64,000 nt of DNA from JAFTYO01 sp045611785 (GTDB lineage: Bacteria > Pseudomonadota > Alphaproteobacteria > RF32 > CAG-239). The notes under the pieces were generated by a model. That model was not told the DNA's origin. It worked only from the letters and a program-made list of their open reading frames with translations, and did not search any database. Within the stretch, counting starts at the first letter, position 1; the number at the start of each line of letters is the position of its first letter. Both the position numbers and the translations under genes were made by a program. Shown here piece by piece: positions 50,316-58,962 of the stretch. The stretch covers positions 1 through 64,000 of the forward strand of contig JAZKXV010000004.1 in NCBI GenBank assembly GCA_045611785.1. Direction: 5' to 3'.

Positions 50316-50951
50316 TTATAGAAGTTGATTTATGTTATTTATTATGTTTTCAAACATTTCATAAGTTAAAACGCCTGTGTTAATATTGTATCTGGAAGTA
50401 TGGTATGAATTAATCAAGGTTATATTATGCATATATAGGTTATGTTCTGAACCATGAGCAAATTTAAATTCGCTTAGTTTATATCCTAATGCTCTTAAAA
50501 CAGCTGAATGCGAAACAGAGCCAAGTGATAATATAATTTTTAAGTTTGGCATATTTTTAATTTCATTAATTAAAAAGGTTGAACAATTTTTTGTTTCATC
50601 AGTTGTAACTTTGTTTTGTGGAGGAGCACAACGTACGGCATTTGAAATGCGAACATTATTAAGTTCAAAACCATCATTTTTAACTTTTTTATATTCACCT
50701 GTTGCAAAACCAAATTGTTTTAAGCACGGATAAAGTACATCACCGGCATAATCATTGGTAAACGGTCTGTTTGTCTGATTTGCTCCATTTAATCCGGGGG
50801 CGAGACCTACAATTAAAACTTGGGCATCTAAACTGCCAAAGGATTCTACCGGAGCATTATGATAATGAGGAAATTTAATTCTGTTATCATGACGATATTT
50901 CACTAAACGTGGGCATTTAGAACAATTAAAATCAGGTGAGCAAAAAGACAT
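50316..50951 (-). CDS. Family 5 uracil-DNA glycosylase (UdgB)
   Basis: 211 residues from the ATG at 50951, which has AAGGA 7 bases upstream; 21 further codons upstream are unsupported. CSKCPRLV near the start and CAPPQNK later supply cysteines for the iron-sulfur cluster. Motif 1 is GLAPGLNGANQTNRPF, with Ala-Pro in place of the acidic residue, as in family 5 enzymes, and SYHTSRYN near the end is motif 2. It removes uracil and other deaminated bases. It is encoded alone. UdgB-type enzymes are common in alphaproteobacteria. Confidence 0.9.
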   Translation of the reverse strand: MSFCSPDFNCSKCPRLVKYRHDNRIKFPHYHNAPVESFGSLDAQVLIVGLAPGLNGANQTNRPFTNDYAGDVLYPCLKQFGFATGEYKKVKNDGFELNNVRISNAVRCAPPQNKVTTDETKNCSTFLINEIKNMPNLKIILSLGSVSHSAVLRALGYKLSEFKFAHGSEHNLYMHNITLINSYHTSRYNINTGVLTYEMFENIINNINQLL

Positions 50952-51142
50952 GTTTTTTCCTTTTATAAATAAATTGTAAGAACTATAACATAAAAAAAAA
51001 TTATCGCAATCCATTTAAAAACAAGTTTTGCATAATATATACATTCAAGAAGTGTTATACGAAAGTTCTATAATGCTTTTGACGGACTATAAAAAACAAT
51101 TAAGTATTAACTTAAAACTATTTATAAATAGGAGTCAAAAAA

Positions 51143-51715
51143 ATGAAAAAGACATTATTGTTAGCAGGTGTCGCAAGTATTATTGCATATGGAGCAAACG
51201 CTGCTGATTACGGTTATAAAACTTGGGAAAATGAAATTAAGCCATATGTTGGTGCTGATTATGTATATTCATATGCAAAATTTGGCGAACAGGCAAAATC
51301 AATGAAAGATAGTTATCATTCCGGGTCAGTTAATATGGGTGCCAGAATGTATGATTACCTTGGCTTAGAAGCGTTTTTCCAAATGTCAGGTAAAAGAGAA
51401 AATTCTAAACATGATGGAAAACATGAAGCTGAGTTTTTAGCATATGGTGCCGATATATATGGTTATATGCCTCTATGGTGCAGCGATTTTAATTTATTGG
51501 GTTCTGTAGGTGCTGCAAACTATCGCTGGAGATTTAAATATCCTGAAGTAAAATCTAAACACCAAAATCGTATTGGTTATCGTGCTGGTATCGGTGCTCA
51601 ATATAATTTTAATGAAAATTGGGCTATCCGTGTAATGGGACGCTATACATATCTTGGTATGTCCAGAGTTGATAACTTAAAAGAAGTTACAGCAGGTTTA
51701 AGATATACATTTTAA
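51143..51715 (+). CDS. Small outer-membrane beta-barrel protein
   Basis: 190 residues. A signal peptide (KKTLLLAGVASIIAYGANA) is cleaved before ADYG. The mature part alternates aromatic and hydrophobic residues (IKPYVGADYVYSYAKF, VNMGARMYDYLGLEAFFQM, FNLLGSVGAANYRWRF, WAIRVMGRYTYLG) and ends AGLRYTF with a terminal Phe, as outer-membrane barrels do. Eight strands can be drawn, as in OmpA/OmpX/Opa-like porins. AGGAG lies 10 bases before the ATG. Function is unknown: adhesion, stability and porin roles are all possible. Confidence 0.82.
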   Translation: MKKTLLLAGVASIIAYGANAADYGYKTWENEIKPYVGADYVYSYAKFGEQAKSMKDSYHSGSVNMGARMYDYLGLEAFFQMSGKRENSKHDGKHEAEFLAYGADIYGYMPLWCSDFNLLGSVGAANYRWRFKYPEVKSKHQNRIGYRAGIGAQYNFNENWAIRVMGRYTYLGMSRVDNLKEVTAGLRYTF

Positions 51716-51734
51716 TCAATAAGACAAATAAACC

Positions 51735-51775
51735 ATACGCCAATGTCCTGAAAAATTCAGGACATTTAGGCGTAT
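51735..51775 (+). terminator. Terminator after the outer-membrane barrel gene
   Basis: A long stem ATACGCC-AATGTCCTGAA pairs with TTCAGGACATT-(TA)-GGCGTAT with a 3-base loop and one 2-base bulge. The U-tract is poor, so it may also protect the 3' end. Confidence 0.65.
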
Positions 51776-51793
51776 AATTATGAAAGCTTTTCT

Positions 51794-53533
51794 ATGATTA
51801 ATCAAATTAAATCGTTTACGATAGTTAAAAATTATGCAAAAATTTTTCCATATATACAGCCATATTGGATAAGGGCATTATTAGCTGTTTTGTTAACAAT
51901 ACCGATCGGCTCGGCAGATGCAATAATAGCGTGGTCATTAAAGCCATATATGGATGTTGTTATGGTGGAAAAAAGTGTCTCTCAAACCTGGTATATTCCT
52001 TTTTTAATAATACTATTTAGCTTAATACAAAGCATATTAAGTTATCTTGCAACATACTTAAATACATGGGTTGGACGCAAAATTTCAAATGATGTAAAAG
52101 CCGATTTATTTGATAAGCTTATGCATTATGAAAGCTCTTATTTTGATAATAACACATCGGGAAATATTTTGTTTAGATTTAACAATGATGTAGATACGGC
52201 ATGTAATGGACTTTTAAGCAATTTAAAGCTTTTTACTACCAGATTATTTTCTTCAATATCTCTGATTGTGGTACTTTTTTACAATTCATGGAAATTGGCT
52301 CTTATAGCGGTTATGGTTTTGTTTGGAGCCTTATATCCTTTAACAACAGTAAGAAGAAAAATAAAATCTGTAATGGATAGAAGCGTGTTTTCCGGTGCTG
52401 AAATTGTAACACACTACAATGAAACATACAGTGGCAATAAAATTATAAGCTCATATAACTTATATGATTATCAAAATAATCGTTTTCGTAATACATTAAA
52501 TTCGGTGTTTAAATTAGGCATAAAAATGGTTCAAAGAACAGGAATGTTATCGCCGATGATGCATTTTATTGCATCTTTAGGTATAGCTAGTGTGATTTGG
52601 GTTGGTAGTTATTTAATTGTAAATCACCAAATAAGTTCTGGTAATTTTGTTTCATTTATGGCTGCACTGATTATGCTTTATAACCCTATAAAAAGTATAG
52701 GTAATAATTATAATAGTGTCCAAACATCGTTAATGGCTATGGATAGAATTTTTGAAATAAAAGAAAAAAAAACAAAGAGCAATGAAGAATTAATTGCATT
52801 TCATAGCTTAAAACAACATATAGTTTACGATAATGTAAATTTTGAATATGAGCCAAATAAAACAATATTACACAATATTAATCTTATAATAAAAGCCGGG
52901 CAAAAGGTTGCTTTTGTGGGTGCCTCAGGCGGTGGAAAAAGCACAATAGCTCACTTGTTATCTAGATTTTATGATGTAAAAGACGGTAAGATATGTATTG
53001 ATGGAATAAATATTAAAGATTTTGACTTACAGTCGTTAAGAAATAATATTGCTGTAGTTTTTCAAGACAATTTTTTATTTTCAGGAACAATTAAAGACAA
53101 TATTTTACTCGGAAACTTAAATGCAAAACAGCAAGATATTGAATACGCTATAAAAAATGCTTGCTTAGAAGATTTTATAGCCGGATTACAAAACGGATTA
53201 GATACTTATATCGGAGAACGAGGCGTTTTACTTTCCGGAGGTCAAAAGCAACGCATAGCAATAGCTCGAGCATTTATTAAAAATGCCCCAATAGTGATTT
53301 TAGATGAAGCTACATCAGCTCTTGATAATAAGTCAGAAGCAATTGTTCAGAAAGCATTATATAATTTAATGGAGAATCGCACAGTGCTAATTGTGGCTCA
53401 TCGCTTATCTACAATTAGGCATGTGGATAAAATAGTGGTGGTAAATGATGGAAAAATTGCTGAAATGGGCACGCATGAAGAATTAATGCTAAAAGAAAAT
53501 GGCATATATTCAGAGCTTTATAAAGTAGGCTAA
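51794..53533 (+). CDS. MsbA-like ABC half-transporter
   Basis: 579 residues. Six membrane helices occupy about 15-310. The ATPase domain has Walker A VGASGGGKSTIAHLL (about 375), the Q-loop VVFQDNFLFSG, signature LLSGGQKQRIAIARA (about 479), Walker B IVILDEATSALD and H-loop VAHRLST. The closest relatives are lipid A/lipid exporters and multidrug half-transporters that act as homodimers. The substrate is not decided. It is encoded alone between the outer-membrane barrel and ftsB-like genes. Confidence 0.88.
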   Translation: MINQIKSFTIVKNYAKIFPYIQPYWIRALLAVLLTIPIGSADAIIAWSLKPYMDVVMVEKSVSQTWYIPFLIILFSLIQSILSYLATYLNTWVGRKISNDVKADLFDKLMHYESSYFDNNTSGNILFRFNNDVDTACNGLLSNLKLFTTRLFSSISLIVVLFYNSWKLALIAVMVLFGALYPLTTVRRKIKSVMDRSVFSGAEIVTHYNETYSGNKIISSYNLYDYQNNRFRNTLNSVFKLGIKMVQRTGMLSPMMHFIASLGIASVIWVGSYLIVNHQISSGNFVSFMAALIMLYNPIKSIGNNYNSVQTSLMAMDRIFEIKEKKTKSNEELIAFHSLKQHIVYDNVNFEYEPNKTILHNINLIIKAGQKVAFVGASGGGKSTIAHLLSRFYDVKDGKICIDGINIKDFDLQSLRNNIAVVFQDNFLFSGTIKDNILLGNLNAKQQDIEYAIKNACLEDFIAGLQNGLDTYIGERGVLLSGGQKQRIAIARAFIKNAPIVILDEATSALDNKSEAIVQKALYNLMENRTVLIVAHRLSTIRHVDKIVVVNDGKIAEMGTHEELMLKENGIYSELYKVG

Positions 53534-53612
53534 AATTTTTTCATGAACTAAACTAAATATTAACCACAATGCTGTTAAATGACTCGCGTTGACAGTTTTT
53601 TCAGAGGTATTA

Positions 53613-53936
53613 ATGAGTAAAATATATGACATATTCTCTAAAATAATGAGCTCATCAGGATTATGGCTTATGATGATGTTGTTTGTTGTATATTTTGGTG
53701 TATCTGCGGTAAAAGGTGAAAGGGGCTTTATTAGATATCAACACCTTTATGCTGAAGTATCTGAAGCAAGAGTTTTATCCGAAAAATATGCAAAAGAAAG
53801 ACATTATTGGGATGAAAAAGTTAATCAACTATCTACCAATTTAGACTTAGATTTATTAGATGAACGTGTAAGAACCGTACTTAATATGGTTGGCCCTAAT
53901 GAATTTGTTATTTTAGATGAAAAATTGGAAGATTAA
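53613..53936 (+). CDS. FtsB/DivIC-like septum protein
   Basis: 107 residues from the ATG at 53613, with AGAGG 7 bases upstream; eight upstream codons have no support. A membrane helix (about 16-32, GLWLMMMLFVVYFGVSA) is followed by a coiled coil (about 45-75) and a short tail with LDLDLLDERVRTVLNMVGPNEFVI, as in alphaproteobacterial FtsB. It helps assemble the FtsQLB divisome complex. It precedes an M23 peptidase and bactofilin, a block of envelope genes. Confidence 0.85.
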   Translation: MSKIYDIFSKIMSSSGLWLMMMLFVVYFGVSAVKGERGFIRYQHLYAEVSEARVLSEKYAKERHYWDEKVNQLSTNLDLDLLDERVRTVLNMVGPNEFVILDEKLED

Positions 53937-54027
53937 ATAAAATCCTTTATTTTAAGATTTTTTTTTGCTATAATGCAAAAAGTTATGCTCTTAAATGCGC
54001 TAATTTGTTGTAATCGCGAGATTTTGG

Positions 54028-55257
54028 ATGTTAAAGAAAAGACGCCGTATTCAAATACAGAAACCTGTAAAGGTTCAATATAGCGAGCCGAAACCGATAT
54101 TTTCTAACAAGGAAATTATCTTTCGGAGCGGTGGTCGTGCAAAGGTATTTAACATATCTTCAAAATTGCAAGTTTTTGTTATGTTGGTGCTGATAAGTAT
54201 AGGTCTATGGAGTGCTTATTCATATTATATGTACAACAGATCTGATGAAATTATATCACACAAAGATAAAGAACTTGATGAAGCTCGTGATGCTTTAGCC
54301 GACTTAATGACAGATTTTGTGGCTGTGTACAGAAATGTAAGTTCAATGTTTTCTCAAGTTGATGAAAATCAAATTCAAGATGAAACAGATTTAAACAGAT
54401 ATAAACAGCAGGTTTCGGTAGTTGAAGAAAAGATTCGCCAAATTACCGATAATGAAGATTGGATTGAAAGTGAAGATTTAGAAAAACAAGTAACAGTTCG
54501 AGAAGCTCTTTTACAAAGAGATAGAGCGTTATCCGAAAGAAGTGAGCTTATAAATAAAATTGTTGAATTAGAAAAAATTGTTGCGCAACTTGAAAACTCT
54601 GAAATTGAAATTTTAAATCAGATGGAAAAAATATCTGTAAAAGAAATGGAAAAAGTTAAAGAGGCTTTATCCACAATTAACAAATCAATGAAGAAGCAAA
54701 ATAAATATTTTAACCCGTTAGCCAATAATAAAAGAGATTCTGCCGGCGGTAAATTTGAAGCTGATATACCAGCTGTCAAAAATGAAGAGTTAGGCCAAAA
54801 AATGCAAGATGTTTTTTCTTTGATAAATGATGTTACATATTACAAAGAAGTAATGAAATCGGTTCCTGTGGGGCAGCCTGTTTGGAGCTATTGGCTAAGC
54901 TCAGCATTTGGAAAGCGAGCAGATCCATTTAATAAAAAATCAGCGGCGCATAAGGGGGTTGACTTAGCGAGTAATAAAGGTAATAAAATTAAGACCATGG
55001 CAAAAGGAAAAGTGGTACGTTCTGATTGGAACGGAGGCTATGGTAAATATATTGAAATTGACCATGGAAATGGTTTTAAAACTAAATATGCACATTTGAA
55101 TAAATCATATGTGGAAAAGGGCCAATATGTAGAGCAGGGCGAAGCTATTGGCGAAGTCGGTTCAACAGGCAGATCTACCGGTCCGCATCTTCATTACGAA
55201 GTGTTGTTTAATGGTACACCAGTTGATCCGATGACATTTATTAAGGTTCAATTATAA
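54028..55257 (+). CDS. M23 LysM-type metallopeptidase (peptidoglycan hydrolase)
   Basis: 409 residues. A basic cytoplasmic N-terminus, one membrane helix (about 48-66), a coiled coil (about 75-230), and a C-terminal M23 domain (about 285-400). The zinc ligands are intact: AHKGVDLAS (His and Asp) and GPHLHYEV (His). It should cut peptide cross-links in the cell wall. The coiled coil resembles EnvC/NlpD-like or MepM-like enzymes. Bactofilin starts 11 bases later. In several alphaproteobacteria M23 peptidases and bactofilins are adjacent and work together in cell shape. No LysM repeat is seen. Confidence 0.88.
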   Translation: MLKKRRRIQIQKPVKVQYSEPKPIFSNKEIIFRSGGRAKVFNISSKLQVFVMLVLISIGLWSAYSYYMYNRSDEIISHKDKELDEARDALADLMTDFVAVYRNVSSMFSQVDENQIQDETDLNRYKQQVSVVEEKIRQITDNEDWIESEDLEKQVTVREALLQRDRALSERSELINKIVELEKIVAQLENSEIEILNQMEKISVKEMEKVKEALSTINKSMKKQNKYFNPLANNKRDSAGGKFEADIPAVKNEELGQKMQDVFSLINDVTYYKEVMKSVPVGQPVWSYWLSSAFGKRADPFNKKSAAHKGVDLASNKGNKIKTMAKGKVVRSDWNGGYGKYIEIDHGNGFKTKYAHLNKSYVEKGQYVEQGEAIGEVGSTGRSTGPHLHYEVLFNGTPVDPMTFIKVQL

Positions 55258-55268
55258 GGAATATTAAA

Positions 55269-55718
55269 ATGAAAAAATTTCGTAGAATGTTATATCTTAA
55301 AATTGCACGTATGGGAAGAGGTTCAACCACTCCTGTGCCAAGTATTATCAGTTACGGAACTAAAATCAAGGGAAATATTTTAGGTGGCGATGTAATACAT
55401 ATTGATGGTCGTTTGGAAGGTAACATTATCTGCGAAGAGCTTATAATTGGTGTTAAAGGTCAGGTTATAGGACAAGTTAAGACCAAAAACTTAAGCATAT
55501 ACGGTACATTACAAGGCTCTGCTGAATCTGATAATATCTTTATTGCAGGCGGAGCTCATTTAAATGGTGATGCAATGCACAAAACTATTGCTATTGAGCC
55601 AGGTGCATATATCGAAGGTAGATGCATAAGAGTTCAAAATGCTGAACCAAAACAAGAACTTAAAGAGGTTACTAAAAAGGCTGAAGCAGTTTTAAAACCT
55701 GCAGCTAGTGATAAATAG
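55269..55718 (+). CDS. Bactofilin
   Basis: 149 residues. The central beta-helix (about 20-120) shows the bactofilin rhythm: SYGTKIKGNILGGDVIHIDGRLEG, GVKGQVIGQVKTKNLSIYG and AHLNGDAMHKTIAIEPGAYIEGRC. N- and C-terminal tails are short and charged. Bactofilins polymerise without nucleotide and organise cell-wall enzymes. Adjacent to an M23 peptidase (11 bases) and smpB (10 bases), so it lies in one transcript with the peptidase. AAGGA lies before the ATG. Confidence 0.93.
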   Translation: MKKFRRMLYLKIARMGRGSTTPVPSIISYGTKIKGNILGGDVIHIDGRLEGNIICEELIIGVKGQVIGQVKTKNLSIYGTLQGSAESDNIFIAGGAHLNGDAMHKTIAIEPGAYIEGRCIRVQNAEPKQELKEVTKKAEAVLKPAASDK

Positions 55719-55728
55719 TCGGTTTGTG

Positions 55729-56205
55729 ATGGCAAAAAAAACAAAAAGATCTGATTTTATTAGCGTCGGACAAGTGGCGCATAATCGGCGTGCTAATTTT
55801 GACTATTTTATAGAAGATGTTTTTATCGCCGGCTTAGAATTAACCGGAACCGAGGTTAAATCTTTACGTTTGGGTCATGCCAATATAAATGATGCATTTG
55901 GTATAGAAAAAGATGGCGAAATTTATATCTCAAATATGTTTATTGCGGAATACGTTAATAAAGGATATGAAAGTCATGCTGAAAAACGTATCAGAAAACT
56001 TTTGCTGAAAAAACGTGAAATTATTAAAATAATTAATGAATTAAGCAGAAAAGGTGCTACGCTTGTTGCGATGAAATTGTTTTTTAACGAAAAAGGAAGA
56101 GCTAAGCTTGAAGTTGGTTTAGGCCGCGGTAAAAAGATATATGATAAACGTGAAACCATTAAAGAGCGAGATTGGAAACGTGAAAAAGCTCGCCTTTTAG
56201 GTTAA
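55729..56205 (+). CDS. smpB: SsrA-binding protein SmpB
   Basis: 158 residues from the ATG at 55729; an upstream in-frame codon overlaps bactofilin. Signatures are AHNRRANFDYFIEDVF, GLELTGTEVKSLRLGHANI, FIAEYVNKGYESHAEKRIRKLLL, and the basic C-terminal tail KIYDKRETIKERDWKREKARLLG that enters the mRNA channel. With tmRNA (not in this window) it rescues ribosomes on nonstop mRNA. The likely ArfA gene at 516-698 provides the backup route and would be regulated by trans-translation. No strong ribosome-binding site is visible (GGTTTGTG). Confidence 0.97.
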   Translation: MAKKTKRSDFISVGQVAHNRRANFDYFIEDVFIAGLELTGTEVKSLRLGHANINDAFGIEKDGEIYISNMFIAEYVNKGYESHAEKRIRKLLLKKREIIKIINELSRKGATLVAMKLFFNEKGRAKLEVGLGRGKKIYDKRETIKERDWKREKARLLG

Positions 56206-56223
56206 TTTGCTATTTATATATGC

Positions 56224-56907
56224 TTATAATATAAAATACCAGAATATTGTTATTAATGTTGCATCAGTTGTAGGTGTGCAAGCTGTATTTGCTCTTGTTA
56301 CTGTATAAGGCAATGGATAAGACGAGTCGCCACTTTTCGCATAATATTCAGATGCGTTGTCATAAGGTGATATTGTTGGTATAGGAGAGTTTCCGGTATA
56401 TTGAACGCCTAAACCTATTATTCCGGTAGTATTTTCATTTCCCCAATTACTCATAAGTAAAGATTTGCAAGCTTCTTGGCTAATGCTATTTACGGATACA
56501 TAAAACATATTATTATGAGATGTTGTTACAGGTCTGCCGAGAGATGGGTCCATGGTTTCGGTAAAGGCTGTACCAATATACATTTCTCCACCAAAAACAT
56601 GAGTTAAAGAACTGGAGTTTTCTGTTTTATACATATCATCAGGAGCAATATTAAGCTGTCGTATGATGTCTGAGTTTATATCTGTAAAATCGCTTTGAGA
56701 AGCGTAAACCGTACGAATATTTGTAATAATTTCAGAAATTTGCTCATTAAATTTATTTATTTTAAACTTAAACATTGCTTTAGCATAGCCAGCGATGCCT
56801 CCAACACTTAATACTCCAATAATTGCAAGCACACCGAGCATTTCCACCATACTTCTGCCAAGTTGTGTTTTTTTGAAATATTTAGCTGTATTATATTTAT
56901 TAGTCAT
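56224..56907 (-). CDS. Type IV pilin-like protein
   Basis: 227 residues. The N-terminus has a class III signal: KKTQLG/RSMVEMLGVLAII, cleaved after Gly to leave Arg1 and Glu5, followed by a long hydrophobic helix (LGVLAIIGVLSVGGIAGYAKAM). The rest is a globular domain with a central pilin-like region and a C-terminal hydrophobic tail LITIFWYFIL. It could be a minor pilin or pseudopilin of a secretion or DNA-uptake system. No assembly ATPase or prepilin peptidase gene is present in the window. The hydrophobic C-terminus is unusual. It lies downstream of the PBP gene in the same orientation, separated by 16 bases. Confidence 0.78.
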   Translation of the reverse strand: MTNKYNTAKYFKKTQLGRSMVEMLGVLAIIGVLSVGGIAGYAKAMFKFKINKFNEQISEIITNIRTVYASQSDFTDINSDIIRQLNIAPDDMYKTENSSSLTHVFGGEMYIGTAFTETMDPSLGRPVTTSHNNMFYVSVNSISQEACKSLLMSNWGNENTTGIIGLGVQYTGNSPIPTISPYDNASEYYAKSGDSSYPLPYTVTRANTACTPTTDATLITIFWYFIL

Positions 56908-56923
56908 ATCGTCTCTCTAGTTG

Positions 56924-58822
56924 TTACCAAAATAAGAATTTTTTCTTTTGAGGATTGCCCTTTTCCTCTGGTTCAGCATTGGCTTGTGACGGTAAATCAA
57001 GTGTTGTTAACATTATTTTTTTCCAAATTTGAGCCGGTAAAGTTCCGCCTGATATTTTATCCATAGGTGAGTTATCATCATTTCCTACCCATACTGCACA
57101 AACATAAGATTTAGTCCAACCAACAAACCAAGCATCTCTATAGTCTTGAGTTGTACCGGTTTTTCCTGCAACAAATGTTGGTATCATAGCATTTTTTCCG
57201 GTGCCGTTTTTAATGACATTTTCAAGCATTTCAGTTATTTTTGCAACAACAGTTTCATCTAATATAGGTAAAGGTTCGCTAGCGGTGTGTTGATAAAGCT
57301 GAATACCGTTTTTAGAATAAATTTCTGAAATGGCATACGGCCAAGTTGCATAACCTCCGTTTGCTATTGTTAAATAAGCTGTTGCAATATCTAAAACTTT
57401 TACTTCATCTACACCTAACCCTAAAGACGGGTTATTTTTTAAAGTGGTAGATATTCCCATTTTGTGGGCAGTTTTAATTATATTTTTGAGGTTTAACTTC
57501 TCAGATAAGTTAATGGTGGCCAAATTCAAAGATTTTGTTAAAGCTTCAGTTAAAGTAACTTCACCATAAACTTGTTTGTCATAATTTTGCGGATTCCAAT
57601 TTTTAGTTTTTACAGGTTTATCCTCAATTGTGTCGGATGGCTTAAATCCTTGTTCAAGCGCATTAATATAAACAAATGGTTTGAAAACTGATCCTGCTTG
57701 TCTTAATGCCTGTGTAGCCCTGTTAAATTGACTTTTTTTATAATCGACACCGCCGACAAGAGCTTTTATTGCACCGTCGTAGTCTAAAATTACTACAGCT
57801 CCGTTTGTAACGTTTTTATGTTTGTTAGAGTTTATTGCATCTTTTAATATCCATTCGGCTTTTTGCTGTAAGTCTTGATCTAAGGTTGTGCTTACGTATA
57901 AATCTTGATCAACATTTGACAGATATGTGTTTACTTCATTGTAAACCATATCAGAAAAGTGTCTGGCTCCTTCAACCATATATTGTGTAGAATCATGATA
58001 TGGTTCGTTTATGGCTTTGTTTAATTGATCTTGAGTTATGGTTCCGTGTTTAAACATTAAGTTTAATACAACTTTAGATCTGTCATGAGCTTTTTGTGCA
58101 TTTGATATAGGGTTATATCGAGAAGGTGCTTTTAGCATACCGGCGATTGTAGCTGCTTCTTTTAAGGTTAAATCGGAAGATGTTTTACCAAAATATCTGT
58201 TTGAAGCAGCTTCGATTCCATATGTTCCGGTACCTAAATAAACTCTATTTAGGTATAGTGTTAAAATTTGTTCTTTTGAAAATTTAGATTCGAGCCAAAA
58301 CGAAATTAGCAGTTCTTGCACTTTTCTTTTAATACTTTTTTCTGATGTTAAAAATAAGTTCTTTGCAACTTGTTGTGTTATAGTGCTTGCACCTTGAACA
58401 TATCTTCTTTTAATAATATTGGTAGCAGAAGCTCTGATAAATCCTATAATATCAAAACCGAAATGAGAATAAAATCTACGGTCTTCAACGTCAATTATGG
58501 CAGCAGGAACATAATAGGGCAAATCTTTTAAATAAATTACTTGAGCATAATTATTGCCGTAAGTATAAATTTCGTTTCCGTTTTCAGCAATGATTGTGGC
58601 AGATGGTAATCTTGTTTTTGAAACAGCTTTATCGATATCCGGTAAAGTCAGATAGCAATATGTTACATAAGTTGAAAGCAAGACGAAAGAAATTAAAACA
58701 AAGCTAAATAAAAACTTGAAAAAACTAAAAGATTTTTTTTGAGTTTTTTTGCGTTTAGTAGCTGTTTTCTTTTGAATATTTTTTTTTGAATTTGTTTTAG
58801 ATTTTGTAGTTTTTTTCGCCAT
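56924..58822 (-). CDS. Class A penicillin-binding protein (PBP1A/1C-like)
   Basis: 632 residues. A very basic N-terminus (KSKTNSKKNIQKKTATKRKK) and one membrane helix (about 33-55) are followed by the GT51 domain: VEDRRFYSHFGFDIIG (Glu near 113) and GASTITQQVAKNLFL. The transpeptidase has SVFK (about 377), SLN in TKSLNLATI, and KTGTT near 555. It polymerises and cross-links glycan strands in the periplasm. It is smaller than E. coli PBP1A, as in most alphaproteobacteria. A pilin-like gene lies downstream with a 16-base gap. Divergent to polA. Confidence 0.95.
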   Translation of the reverse strand: MAKKTTKSKTNSKKNIQKKTATKRKKTQKKSFSFFKFLFSFVLISFVLLSTYVTYCYLTLPDIDKAVSKTRLPSATIIAENGNEIYTYGNNYAQVIYLKDLPYYVPAAIIDVEDRRFYSHFGFDIIGFIRASATNIIKRRYVQGASTITQQVAKNLFLTSEKSIKRKVQELLISFWLESKFSKEQILTLYLNRVYLGTGTYGIEAASNRYFGKTSSDLTLKEAATIAGMLKAPSRYNPISNAQKAHDRSKVVLNLMFKHGTITQDQLNKAINEPYHDSTQYMVEGARHFSDMVYNEVNTYLSNVDQDLYVSTTLDQDLQQKAEWILKDAINSNKHKNVTNGAVVILDYDGAIKALVGGVDYKKSQFNRATQALRQAGSVFKPFVYINALEQGFKPSDTIEDKPVKTKNWNPQNYDKQVYGEVTLTEALTKSLNLATINLSEKLNLKNIIKTAHKMGISTTLKNNPSLGLGVDEVKVLDIATAYLTIANGGYATWPYAISEIYSKNGIQLYQHTASEPLPILDETVVAKITEMLENVIKNGTGKNAMIPTFVAGKTGTTQDYRDAWFVGWTKSYVCAVWVGNDDNSPMDKISGGTLPAQIWKKIMLTTLDLPSQANAEPEEKGNPQKKKFLFW

Positions 58823-58962
58823 AATTACAACCTTCCGTATAAAAATATGAAAATATTATAGGTCAAATGTCTTAATATTTTTTTTATTTAGTATAATTTT
58901 TTTTAGTACTTGGCTCAAAAAAAATATGAGGTTATATTAAGAAAAAAAAGGAAGGTAAAAGA

